Of a stretch of 10,361 bases of DNA, positions 1 through 5,495 are shown one piece after another. Position numbers and translations under genes: made by a program. The first letter of the stretch is position 1, and every line of letters begins with the position of its first letter. This DNA is from Pseudomonadota bacterium (GTDB taxonomy: Bacteria > Pseudomonadota > Alphaproteobacteria > Rhizobiales > Rhizobiaceae): NCBI GenBank assembly GCA_023433855.1, contig JAEYTV010000477.1, forward strand, positions 1 through 10,361, read 5' to 3'. Below the pieces are notes generated by a model. The model worked only from the letters and a program-made list of their open reading frames with translations. It was not told where the DNA came from and made no database searches.

Positions 1-843
1 GACATATTCCCGCTGCCGGTCGTTTTCGAGCTTGCCGAAATATTCGCCGGCGAGCACGTCTGAGAAACCGAGGATGGCATTGAGGGGCGTGCGCAGTTCA
101 TGGCTTACCGCGGCGAGGAAGCGCGACTTCGCTTCGTGCGCGGAGCGTGCCTCGGCGATGTGGGCGTCGGCCTGCAGGCGCCGCTCCTGCTCCTCGCAAA
201 GATCGCGCGCCTGGACGAAGGCATGCAGGAACCGGCCTTCTGCGTCGCGAATGGCGGTCATGTCGAAGCGAACCGGCAGGAACTGCCGACCGCTCGCCGA
301 CAACGGCTGCTGGATACGCGCCTCGACCGTTACGCTCGGCTGGCCTTGCCGCAGTTCATCGAGCGCCTGGACGAGCGCCAGCCGGTCGGAGACATGGGCG
401 ACGTCGACAAGCGTCGTGCCATCGCTGCGCATGCTCTCGGGAAAGGCGTCACGGTCTCGCCCGCCCGTCCGAATCAGCACGCCCTGCGGATCGACGATCA
501 GGCAGAGACCGGGGCAGGCATCGAAGGCGGCGTCCTCCGGCTCTGCAGCGGGTGGTGGAACAAACGTATCCCGCTGAAGGGCATGGACGGCCGCAACGGA
601 GAAAAGGAAGAACGCGGCAACGAGGGTCGCGCCAAGCGGCAGCGCAAGGGCTGGCGTGAGAACGAGTGTCAATGCCAGAGGCAAAAGGGCAAGCCCAACC
701 AGCCCGGCGAGAACCAGCCGGCGAAAAAGGGCGACCTCGCGGGCGCGCACCACTTCCCCTTCGCCGAGGCGGGTCAGCCATCGGCTTGCAGTGCCATCGA
801 CCAGCCGGACCGCCTTTTCGGCAATGTTACTCAATACGCGCAC
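1..843 (-). CDS. divJ: PAS-domain sensor histidine kinase, probable DivJ (3' part outside window)
   Basis: The first 281 codons of a membrane-bound sensor kinase are present; the catalytic ATPase domain lies beyond base 1. Residues about 42-61 and 63-86 are two hydrophobic membrane segments with little between them. Residues about 105-215 resemble a PAS sensor domain (a stretch reading CLIVDPQG is typical). A short linker leads to the HisKA dimerisation helix, where SHELRTPLN places the phospho-acceptor His at residue 248. The frame has a stop at 865-867 and no ATG before the coding region. GTG at 841-843, preceded by AGGG six bases upstream, is the best start; TTG at 832-834 has no ribosome site. 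In alphaproteobacteria DivJ phosphorylates DivK and so controls CtrA. The name rests on the short N-terminal membrane region, PAS-HisKA order and my recollection that rhizobial divJ lies a few genes from mucR/ros. A generic PAS kinase cannot be excluded. Confidence 0.85.
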   Translation of the reverse strand, partial: MRVLSNIAEKAVRLVDGTASRWLTRLGEGEVVRAREVALFRRLVLAGLVGLALLPLALTLVLTPALALPLGATLVAAFFLFSVAAVHALQRDTFVPPPAAEPEDAAFDACPGLCLIVDPQGVLIRTGGRDRDAFPESMRSDGTTLVDVAHVSDRLALVQALDELRQGQPSVTVEARIQQPLSASGRQFLPVRFDMTAIRDAEGRFLHAFVQARDLCEEQERRLQADAHIAEARSAHEAKSRFLAAVSHELRTPLNAILGFSDVLAGEYFGKLENDRQREYV

Positions 844-849
844 GCCAAA

Positions 850-853
850 CCCT
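850..853 (-). promoter_or_regulatory. Ribosome binding site deciding the GTG start of the sensor kinase
   Basis: On the minus strand AGGG is followed by six bases (TTTGGC) and then GTG at 843-841. No ATG exists between the upstream stop (865-867) and the first conserved part of the protein, so this site decides the start. A GANTC sequence (GACTC, 858-862), the methylation target of CcrM in alphaproteobacteria, lies just upstream. Confidence 0.55.
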
Positions 854-1170
854 GAGAGACTCTGTTACCGGCTTCGACAATAGGAGCCGCGGACTTAAGG
901 AAAGGATAAAAGATGGCCTTCCCGCCCCCGGCTCAAAGGCCAAAGTCCGGATTTGGCACAGATGCGCGCGAGCTTCTGCGGGTGTGGTTAACGGGGGGTA
1001 AGCGGCGGATTTGCCTTGTTTTTTTTCGCGCCGTTAACATTTGTGGCAAACAGACGGGAGGCAAACCAGCGACGTTTTGGGCACGCTGCCGCAATTATGC
1101 TTAACGGCCATCGTTAGACTTCGACTTTTCGCCTGCGGGTCGGGATGCGGGATGTCCGGGATCATTCAAA

Positions 1171-1192
1171 TTTTCGATAAATTTGTCGAAAA
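1171..1192. repeat. Inverted repeat TTTTCGA-N8-TCGAAAA
   Basis: TTTTCGA (1171-1177) and TCGAAAA (1186-1192) are perfect inverted copies separated by eight A/T-rich bases. The dyad lies about 120 bases upstream of the DUF5330 start. No T-run follows on either strand, so it is not a terminator. A 15-base centre-to-centre spacing would suit a dimeric DNA-binding protein, but none is known for it. Confidence 0.6.
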
Positions 1193-1309
1193 GACGAGTC
1201 TGCACGTCAAGCCGCTATTTGGATCCAGACGTTACATGCATGTTCAACACCGGCACAGACCGGGGGGCTGCAGGCACCGGCGCCGCGGCAAAGACAGGTG
1301 GGCAGGACG

Positions 1310-1741
1310 ATGTGGTTTCTTATCAAGGGCAGCTTCTGGTTCGCAGCCGTTCTGGTGGTGCTATCCTATTTCAGCAGCCGACCGGTGGAAGACAGCCACC
1401 AGGTATCCGCACTTCAGGTTACGGACGCCTTTGCCGCCGCAACCGAAGCCTATCAATATGTCAGCGCCATCTGTGCCGAGAAGCCCGAGGTCTGCGAAAA
1501 GGGCGCCGAGACCTTCTCCGCGCTCGGTATCCGGGCAAAGGAAGGCGCACGCGTCGCCTTTGAGCTCCTGGACAAGCAGTTCGGCCAGACCGAGACCGCC
1601 GTCGGCGCAACTCCGCCAGCCCTTCTTTCCGACCCCGATCCAACGCCGTTCCCGAAAGTTCCGTCCGAGCTTCTTGCCTCGGGAACCGATGCCATCTCCA
1701 CAGGCACCGTGCCCGTGCCACAGCGGCGTCCGGCACACTGA
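1310..1741 (+). CDS. DUF5330 domain-containing protein, membrane-anchored
   Basis: A 143-residue protein of unknown function conserved in Rhizobiales. Residues about 1-22 form one hydrophobic segment, starting MWFLIKGSFWF, which acts as a signal anchor or signal peptide. The body (about 36-90) carries the family pattern: an alanine-rich helix, then two cysteines seven residues apart (C55, C62) in a CAEKPEVCEKG context, then a helix rich in Ala and Lys. The cysteines could form a disulphide if the domain is periplasmic. The C-terminal 50 residues are rich in Pro, Ser and Thr and probably disordered. ATG at 1310 is chosen because family members begin with MWF; an in-frame GTG at 1298 would add four residues. 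The gene is divergent from the sensor kinase and ends 100 bases before a terminator. Function cannot be inferred. Confidence 0.82.
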   Translation: MWFLIKGSFWFAAVLVVLSYFSSRPVEDSHQVSALQVTDAFAAATEAYQYVSAICAEKPEVCEKGAETFSALGIRAKEGARVAFELLDKQFGQTETAVGATPPALLSDPDPTPFPKVPSELLASGTDAISTGTVPVPQRRPAH

Positions 1742-1750
1742 CCAGACCGC

Positions 1751-1881
1751 TTTTTCCTCCATTTCAAGCTTGCGCCGGGGACACCCTGTCTCCGTTCCCG
1801 GCGCGGAACCTGCCTGCCCTGTAACTCAGCGATTTGCTGACGCCGCGAGGAATGAACTTCTCGCGGCGCATTTTTTTCTTT
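1751..1881 (+). other. Three consecutive stem-loops after the DUF5330 gene (structured 3' UTR or small RNA)
   Basis: Three perfect hairpins follow the DUF5330 stop codon: GCGCCGGG/CCCGGCGC (1772-1779 with 1797-1804), TCAGC/GCTGA (1826-1830 with 1836-1840), and the terminator stem CGCCGCGAG/CTCGCGGCG (1841-1849 with 1860-1868). An apparently unpaired TTTTTCCTCC (1751-1760) precedes the first hairpin and contains CCTCC, which is complementary to a Shine-Dalgarno sequence. The layout fits a 3'-UTR-derived small RNA or simply a structured mRNA end. No separate promoter is visible. The structures are seen in the sequence; the RNA function is inference. Confidence 0.4.
1841..1881 (+). terminator. 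Intrinsic terminator after the DUF5330 gene
   Basis: A nine-base-pair GC-rich stem (1841-1849 with 1860-1868) has a ten-base loop and is followed two bases later by seven T, one C and four T. It should end plus-strand transcription from the DUF5330 gene and so separates that gene from sufE. Confidence 0.88.
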
Positions 1882-1899
1882 TATCACCCAGGCCAATCC

Positions 1900-1905
1900 C
1901 TATAT
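1900..1905 (+). promoter_or_regulatory. Possible -10 element of a sufE promoter
   Basis: CTATAT matches the -10 hexamer commonly described for housekeeping promoters in Sinorhizobium. It lies 25 bases before the sufE start and just after a terminator, so sufE needs its own promoter here. The -35 region overlaps the T-rich terminator tail (about 1877-1883) and matches CTTGAC poorly. The implied 5' UTR would be under 20 bases. Confidence 0.28.
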
Positions 1906-1930
1906 GGACGCCAGTTGAAGGGAGCGCCCC

Positions 1931-2353
1931 ATGGCTGCGATCGACCAGATCATCGATGATTTCGCATTCCTCGACGAGTGGGAGGACCGCTACCGCTACG
2001 TGATCGAGCTCGGCAAGGAACTGCCGGACCTGCCCGACGAGAAGAAGAGCCCCGAATACAAGGTCCATGGTTGCGCCAGCCAGGTCTGGCTCGTCAGCCA
2101 TATCGAAGACGGCAGTGCCGATCCGGTGATGCGATTCGAAGGGGATTCGGACGCCCATATCGTGCGGGGCCTGGTGGCGATCGTGCTGGCGGTCTATTCG
2201 GGCAAACGCGCTTCGGAGATCGCGGCGACCGACGCGATCCAGATTTTCGACCGCATCGGCCTGGTCGAGCACCTTTCCTCCCAGCGCGCCAACGGCCTTC
2301 GTTCCATGGTCAAGCGCATCCGGGAAGAAGCGTCCCGCAAGAAAGCCGCCTGA
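1931..2353 (+). CDS. sufE: SufE-family cysteine desulfuration protein
   Basis: A 140-residue SufE protein of normal family length. SufE accepts persulfide sulfur from the cysteine desulfurase SufS onto a conserved Cys and hands it to the SufBCD scaffold for Fe-S cluster assembly in the cytoplasm. The acceptor is Cys48 in YKVHGCASQVWL, which matches the family signature. The N-terminal helix (IDDFAFLDEWEDRYRYVIELG) and the KELPDLP turn are also typical. A purine-rich GAAGGGAG lies upstream of the ATG. The gene stands alone, not inside a suf operon. It follows a terminator and converges with the DUF6456 gene, with only 25 bases between their stop codons and no clear terminator there. Confidence 0.95.
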   Translation: MAAIDQIIDDFAFLDEWEDRYRYVIELGKELPDLPDEKKSPEYKVHGCASQVWLVSHIEDGSADPVMRFEGDSDAHIVRGLVAIVLAVYSGKRASEIAATDAIQIFDRIGLVEHLSSQRANGLRSMVKRIREEASRKKAA

Positions 2354-2378
2354 CCCCCTGCCACGCCGGCAAGGACCG

Positions 2379-3176
2379 TCACAGCGCCGGGCGATAGCCG
2401 TCCGCCCCCCAGTGATGGGTCCGCCGCGCTCCGGAAACGGGCGGCGCGTAGTGGCGTGCGAGCGACAGGAGCGCTGCGCGCAACATCAGCTTTGCCGAGC
2501 GGGCGGGCCATTGACGCTCACGCTCCACCGTCTCCAGCCCCTTCGAAAAGCAGCAGACGTCCACCGCGACCCCGGAAAGTTCCGGCCCCATGGCCTCGAC
2601 CGCCTTGCCGAATCGCAGCCTTGCCGCCAGTGCGCTCCCGGCGATCTCCGCCTGCCCTCCCGCCTCTCCCCTGGTGCGGGTCGAGAGCCGCGGTTCCCAG
2701 GCGGCCGTGACGCGGGGCTGCAACTGGGCGCGGGTGAAATCGGCCAGCAGCCGCTCGCCCGCGTCGATCGCATCCTGCGGCAGAAACGGCCCGCCGGCGC
2801 GATCCTTGAGACGGGTGACCGCGCCAAGTGGCGATTCATCCAGATTGCGGCGGGCCGACAGGCGGGATTCGCCAATCCCGACGGACGTGCGGACGATCTT
2901 CCCATGCTGCTCGGCAAAGGCGTCTTCGCCCATGACCAGCGCGCGGCGCAGGAAGGCGCCCGCCTCGGGACTTGCGACCAAGCGTTCCCCGGAAAGCGTC
3001 GCCAGACCCCTGGAGCAGGCTTCCCGGATCACGGATCCCGGATAACGCCGCTCCTCGTGGCCGGTCACGGTCACGTTTTCCCCCGCCGCCGATACCCTGC
3101 ATTCGCCGCGCGTCAACTGGCGCACGAGCCGCAGGAGTTGCCGAGGCGGACCGGGCCTTCCCTCCTCCTCAGTCAT
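2379..3176 (-). CDS. DUF6456 domain-containing protein
   Basis: A 265-residue protein. Residues about 113-250 match DUF6456: SPLGAVTRLKD, then LADFTRAQLQPRVTAAWE, then ELSGVAVDVCCFSKGLETVE and RQWPARSAKLMLRAAL. That block is strongly conserved in Rhizobiales, but I know of no assigned biochemical function. Residues about 12-80 (reading RYPGSVIREACSRGL with a following short hairpin) could be a winged-helix DNA-binding fold; this is inference from pattern only. The ATG at 3174-3176 lies inside the end of the upstream DnaA-like gene (8-base overlap), with GGAGA about ten bases before it, so the two are probably co-transcribed and translationally coupled. An in-frame ATG at 3287 would add 37 residues unlike the family and is rejected. 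Confidence 0.85.
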   Translation of the reverse strand: MTEEEGRPGPPRQLLRLVRQLTRGECRVSAAGENVTVTGHEERRYPGSVIREACSRGLATLSGERLVASPEAGAFLRRALVMGEDAFAEQHGKIVRTSVGIGESRLSARRNLDESPLGAVTRLKDRAGGPFLPQDAIDAGERLLADFTRAQLQPRVTAAWEPRLSTRTRGEAGGQAEIAGSALAARLRFGKAVEAMGPELSGVAVDVCCFSKGLETVERERQWPARSAKLMLRAALLSLARHYAPPVSGARRTHHWGADGYRPAL

Positions 3177-3591
3177 GGATCGACATCTCCGAGACGCCGA
3201 ACACGGAGGTCGCAATGCGTTCGACGGCTGCGACGAACTCGTCGAACGCGGGATCGTCGCGCCGGTCCTCGACCACGTGACATGCATGCCCGACCGTGGT
3301 GCGGTCGCGTCCGAAGGCCGCGCCTATGTCGCTCATCGGAATGGCAAGCGCCACGTGGCAGACATACATGGCGATCTGACGGACGTGGCAGGCCGCGCGG
3401 CGGCGGTCCCGGCGCAGCATTACCCTGTCTTCCAGCAGAAGGATGAGCTCGGACACCATCTGCCCGACGACCCGGCAGGCATTTCTGACCGGCATGCTTG
3501 ACGGCGCGCCGGGGCGGCTGGCGGTTGCCTCCGACCGAAGCCGGCTTGCCGCGGAGGCAGCGCCGGGTACAACTTGTTTTCCCAAAGGCAT
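3169..3591 (-). CDS. DnaA domain IV-like helix-turn-helix protein
   Basis: A 140-residue protein whose second half resembles only the DNA-binding domain IV of the replication initiator DnaA; the AAA+ ATPase part is absent. The stretch RQIAMYVCHVALAIPMSDIG (residues 71-90) and then AAFGRDRTTVGHA (91-103) parallel the DnaA helices that read the DnaA box. The usual Asp-His-Thr contact triplet reads Asp96-Arg97-Thr98, so the His is replaced by Arg. Residues 1-33 are low in complexity and probably disordered. A GAGGGAG ribosome site lies before the ATG at 3591; an internal ATG (residue 33) is possible. It overlaps the DUF6456 gene by 8 bases. It may bind DnaA-box-like DNA as a transcription factor or replication modulator, but this is unproven. 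Small DnaA_C-like proteins are common in Rhizobiales. Confidence 0.85.
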   Translation of the reverse strand: MPLGKQVVPGAASAASRLRSEATASRPGAPSSMPVRNACRVVGQMVSELILLLEDRVMLRRDRRRAACHVRQIAMYVCHVALAIPMSDIGAAFGRDRTTVGHACHVVEDRRDDPAFDEFVAAVERIATSVFGVSEMSIHD

Positions 3592-3751
3592 GATAACTCC
3601 CTCATCAGATAGGAATTAATTCATACACCCTTGGAGGAAGAACGGGAATAACACAAATCCGGCCGCCGCCCATCGCCACTGAAATCACTGCGCGATTTTA
3701 AACAGGCGCGCAAAGAGATGGGATTGTTTTCCTCCCTCTATCCGCATCATC

Positions 3752-3780
3752 AAAAAAAATGGCCGGGCTTGAGCCCGGCC
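3752..3780 (-). terminator. Intrinsic terminator of mucR
   Basis: GGCCGGGCT (3761-3769) and AGCCCGGCC (3772-3780) form a nine-base-pair stem. On the minus strand it is followed after one A by eight T (3752-3759). It lies 115 bases beyond the mucR stop and ends minus-strand transcription before the DnaA-like gene. There is no T-run on the plus-strand side, so it works in one direction only. Confidence 0.92.
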
Positions 3781-3895
3781 GCTGTCACACATCACTGCTT
3801 GCTGGTCGAGTGGCTGCCGCCGCTGCAACCACCCCTCGTGGAGGCGCAGAACCTCTCGCTCCGGCAGGAATCTCCCGCCTGGCCTATCGTGGCAA
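3781..3895 (-). other. Long 3' untranslated region of mucR
   Basis: The 115 bases between the mucR stop codon and its terminator stem hold no recognisable gene. This is long for a bacterial 3' UTR and ends in a strong terminator, a layout also used by 3'-UTR-derived small RNAs. I see no promoter or extended stem that would prove one. Confidence 0.4.
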
Positions 3896-4330
3896 TCAGG
3901 CTGCCTTGCCGCGCTTGCGACGCTGGCCGAGCCCCATCTCCTTTGCGAGCCGCGAACGGGCTTCTGCATAAGCTGGAGCAACCATCGGATAGTCCGCAGG
4001 CAAGCCCCATTTCTCGCGATATTCTTCCGGCGTCATATTATAGTGAGTCATCAGGTGGCGCTTCAGCGACTTGAATTTCTGGCCGTCTTCAAGGCAGATG
4101 AGATAATCGTCCTCGATGGACTTCTTGATCGGAACCGGAGGTTTCGGCTTTTCAACGGTTGCGGTGACCGGACTGGGGGAAGACGTGCTGCTAAGTGCTG
4201 AATGCACGTCCGCGATCAAATTGGAAAGATCGCCGACGGGGACCACATGGTTGCTCACATAGGCAGCGACGATATCTGCGGTCAGTTCCACCAGCAGATC
4301 CGGGCCTTTGCCCAGTGCGATTTCTGTCAT
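3896..4330 (-). CDS. mucR: MucR/Ros-family zinc-finger transcriptional regulator
   Basis: A 144-residue protein, the standard MucR/Ros length. The N-terminal half ([20 protein letters not shown], residues 12-31) is the conserved oligomerisation region. The C-terminal half holds the single prokaryotic zinc finger, ending with the [20 protein letters not shown] tail typical of the family. Candidate metal ligands are Cys79, Asp82, His92 and His96. Ros itself, as I recall it, uses Cys79, Cys82, His92 and His97; here position 82 is Asp and 97 is Tyr, as in Brucella MucR and some Mesorhizobium paralogues. MucR is an H-NS-like global regulator binding A/T-rich DNA and controls exopolysaccharide, motility, symbiosis or virulence and cell-cycle genes. 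AGGAG (4338-4342) sits seven bases before the ATG. An in-frame ATG at 4417 would add 29 non-conserved residues and is rejected. Transcription ends at 3752. Confidence 0.96.
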   Translation of the reverse strand: MTEIALGKGPDLLVELTADIVAAYVSNHVVPVGDLSNLIADVHSALSSTSSPSPVTATVEKPKPPVPIKKSIEDDYLICLEDGQKFKSLKRHLMTHYNMTPEEYREKWGLPADYPMVAPAYAEARSRLAKEMGLGQRRKRGKAA

Positions 4331-4337
4331 TTCTTGT

Positions 4338-4342
4338 CTCCT
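4338..4342 (-). promoter_or_regulatory. Ribosome binding site of mucR
   Basis: AGGAG on the minus strand lies seven bases before the ATG at 4328-4330. It supports this start over the in-frame ATG at 4417, which has no such site. Confidence 0.75.
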
Positions 4343-4502
4343 GTTTTGTGACCGGCGAGCCCGCGACCTTCGCGGCACCCGCCCGTTTTGCAGAGTTCGG
4401 AGAAACCCATGCCGCACCGTCCCCGGACCGAAGCCTACCCCTAAGCTTCATGCGGATAAAAAGCGGTCTTCCCGGACGTCGATCCGACTGATACGCACCC
4501 TG

Positions 4503-4535
4503 CAATGGCTCTCCATTGTTCTTCGATGCGAAGAA
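4503..4535. repeat. Two abutting perfect inverted repeats
   Basis: CAATGG-CTCT-CCATTG (4503-4518) is directly followed by TTCTTCG-ATG-CGAAGAA (4519-4535). The stems are six and seven base pairs with loops of four and three bases, with no base between the two units. They could form tandem hairpins in a mucR leader RNA, or act as paired protein-binding dyads in DNA. Confidence 0.6.
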
Positions 4536-4731
4536 TTCGCGGGAGCCTTTCACATGAACAGGGAACGTCTAAGTCAGAACAACGTCTTCACTCTACTAGC
4601 AATGAAGTACCACCGCTTCCGCGAATGTCCAAGTGAATTTTCCGGTTACCGAAACAGCCGGAGCGCTACAACACAGGGCCTTGCGCGTTACTGCCCACGA
4701 CCCGGATTTGGCCAATTGCGGCAAAGATAGC

Positions 4732-5091
4732 TCAGATTTTCGGGGGTATATTCCTTTGCCGGCGATCTGCCATGTCGTCGCGCACCGTCCGGGACGACAA
4801 TGGGTACCCGGCCTTGTGGGCCGCCATGGCCAGAAGATGCGCGGAAACGGGGGCTGTCAGCACGAAAAAGAAGAAGCCGGCCATTGCGCGCGCGACGATG
4901 GTGAGGTCGCCTGCGTGGACCGCCACCGCGACGAGCATCAGGCTCGACCCCACGGTGCCGGCCTTGGAGGCGGCATGCATGCGCGTATAGACATCCGGCA
5001 GGCGGGTGAGGCCAATTGCCGCGACCAGCGTGAATCCGGCGCCGACCAGAATGAGGACGGCGGTCACGACGGCAAGGACGAGCGCGATCAT
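4732..5091 (-). CDS. mrpG: Mrp cation/H+ antiporter subunit G (MnhG/PhaG)
   Basis: A 119-residue small membrane subunit with three hydrophobic helices (about 2-25, 46-60 and 67-90). The family signature is clear: [20 protein letters not shown] (27-46) and [15 protein letters not shown] (78-92). MrpG is required for assembly and activity of the Mrp complex in the inner membrane and has no known catalytic role alone. The ATG at 5091 overlaps the mrpF stop as ATGA, with AAAGGGGA upstream. Length is normal. It is the last gene of the operon, and no clear terminator follows. Confidence 0.94.
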   Translation of the reverse strand: MIALVLAVVTAVLILVGAGFTLVAAIGLTRLPDVYTRMHAASKAGTVGSSLMLVAVAVHAGDLTIVARAMAGFFFFVLTAPVSAHLLAMAAHKAGYPLSSRTVRDDMADRRQRNIPPKI

Positions 5092-5495
5092 TTCGTCCCC
5101 TTTCTTGCTGCGGCGGCGGCACCGGCCTTGCGTTTGCCTGGCGTTTTCCGCCTGGGCGTCTGCGCGGCGGCCGGAGACGGGGAACGGGGCGTTGCCGCGG
5201 GATCTGTGTCCTGGCGCTCGCCTCTGGAGAGGATGAACCGGGCAAAAGCAACGGTCGCCAGGAAGCCGACGAGGCCAAGCGAAATGGCGATGTCGATGTA
5301 AAGGGTGAAGCCGGTCCGGATCGCGATCAGGGCAATGAAGCCGATGGCAATCCCCACCAGCATGTCCAGCGCGAGAACCCGGTCCGGAAGCGTCGGCCCC
5401 TGGATGACACGCCAGACGGTCAGCAGGAAAGACACCGCGAGTACGGCAAAGGCGAGCCAGAGCGTATAATGGAGGATTGCTTCCGGCAGCGTCAT
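5088..5495 (-). CDS. mrpF: Mrp cation/H+ antiporter subunit F (MnhF/PhaF) with a basic C-terminal tail
   Basis: A 135-residue protein. Residues 1-90 are a normal MrpF core with three membrane helices and the motif [14 protein letters not shown] (33-46), whose acidic residues (Asp38, Asp44) are conserved in the family. Residues 91-135 are an added tail rich in Lys, Arg, Pro and Ala (for example [13 protein letters not shown]), whereas MrpF usually ends near 90-95 residues. The tail is probably cytoplasmic and disordered. The start ATGA overlaps the mrpE stop by four bases, with GGAGG upstream. MrpF lies at the interface of the small subunits in the antiporter complex. Confidence 0.94.
   Translation of the reverse strand: MTLPEAILHYTLWLAFAVLAVSFLLTVWRVIQGPTLPDRVLALDMLVGIAIGFIALIAIRTGFTLYIDIAISLGLVGFLATVAFARFILSRGERQDTDPAATPRSPSPAAAQTPRRKTPGKRKAGAAAAARKGTK

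Larger units (their letters stand above)
844..1309. promoter_or_regulatory. Divergent intergenic region between the sensor kinase and the DUF5330 gene
   Basis: These 466 bases lie between two divergent starts and should hold both promoters. No convincing coding frame is present. Visible elements are GTTAAC at 987-992 and 1033-1038, CTTAAC at 1100-1105, an eight-T run at 1019-1026, an inverted repeat at 1171-1192, a 10-base palindrome ACATGCATGT at 1234-1243, and GANTC sites at 858-862 and 1196-1200. The TTAAC elements look like CtrA half-sites, but none has a partner at the canonical seven-base spacing. I could not identify a clear -35/-10 pair in either direction. Confidence 0.6.
4331..4731 (-). 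promoter_or_regulatory. Upstream region of mucR, with several perfect hairpins
   Basis: These 401 bases separate the stop of mrpG from the start of mucR and must include the mucR promoter. No coding frame here looks real. Three perfect hairpins are visible: CCGCGA/TCGCGG (4361-4375), CAATGG/CCATTG (4503-4518) and TTCTTCG/CGAAGAA (4519-4535); the last two abut. A weak promoter candidate on the minus strand is TTGGAC near 4630 with TACTTC 17 bases on, about 275 bases upstream of the ATG. If it is used, the leader would include all three hairpins. MucR/Ros proteins repress their own genes, so an A/T-rich operator is expected, but I could not place one. No intrinsic terminator for the mrp operon is visible. 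Confidence 0.55.

Noticed and set aside
100..855. 251-codon plus-strand open frame opposite the sensor kinase
   Set aside because: The minus strand encodes a clear membrane-PAS-HisKA protein; the plus-strand product has no recognisable domain and highly biased composition.
988..1002. TTAACGGGGGGTAAG as a full CtrA binding box
   Set aside because: The second half-site is incomplete and at the wrong spacing, so it is reported only as a half-site.
1011..1026. Eight-T run as a plus-strand terminator
   Set aside because: No stable GC-rich stem precedes it; only a three-base-pair pairing can be drawn.
1041..2003. 320-codon plus-strand open frame spanning the DUF5330 gene, its terminator and the start of sufE
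   Set aside because: It crosses a strong terminator and two genes in other frames, and its product is low in complexity.
2412..3446. 344-codon plus-strand open frame opposite DUF6456 and the DnaA-like gene
   Set aside because: Both minus-strand genes carry recognised domains and ribosome sites; this frame shows none.
4331..4417. In-frame upstream ATG giving a longer MucR
   Set aside because: The added 29 residues are Arg-rich and absent from MucR/Ros proteins; AGGAG supports the ATG at 4330.
4640..4700. TCCGG/CCGGA pairing as a terminator of the mrp operon
   Set aside because: The stem is only five base pairs with a twelve-base loop, and no T-run follows on the minus strand.
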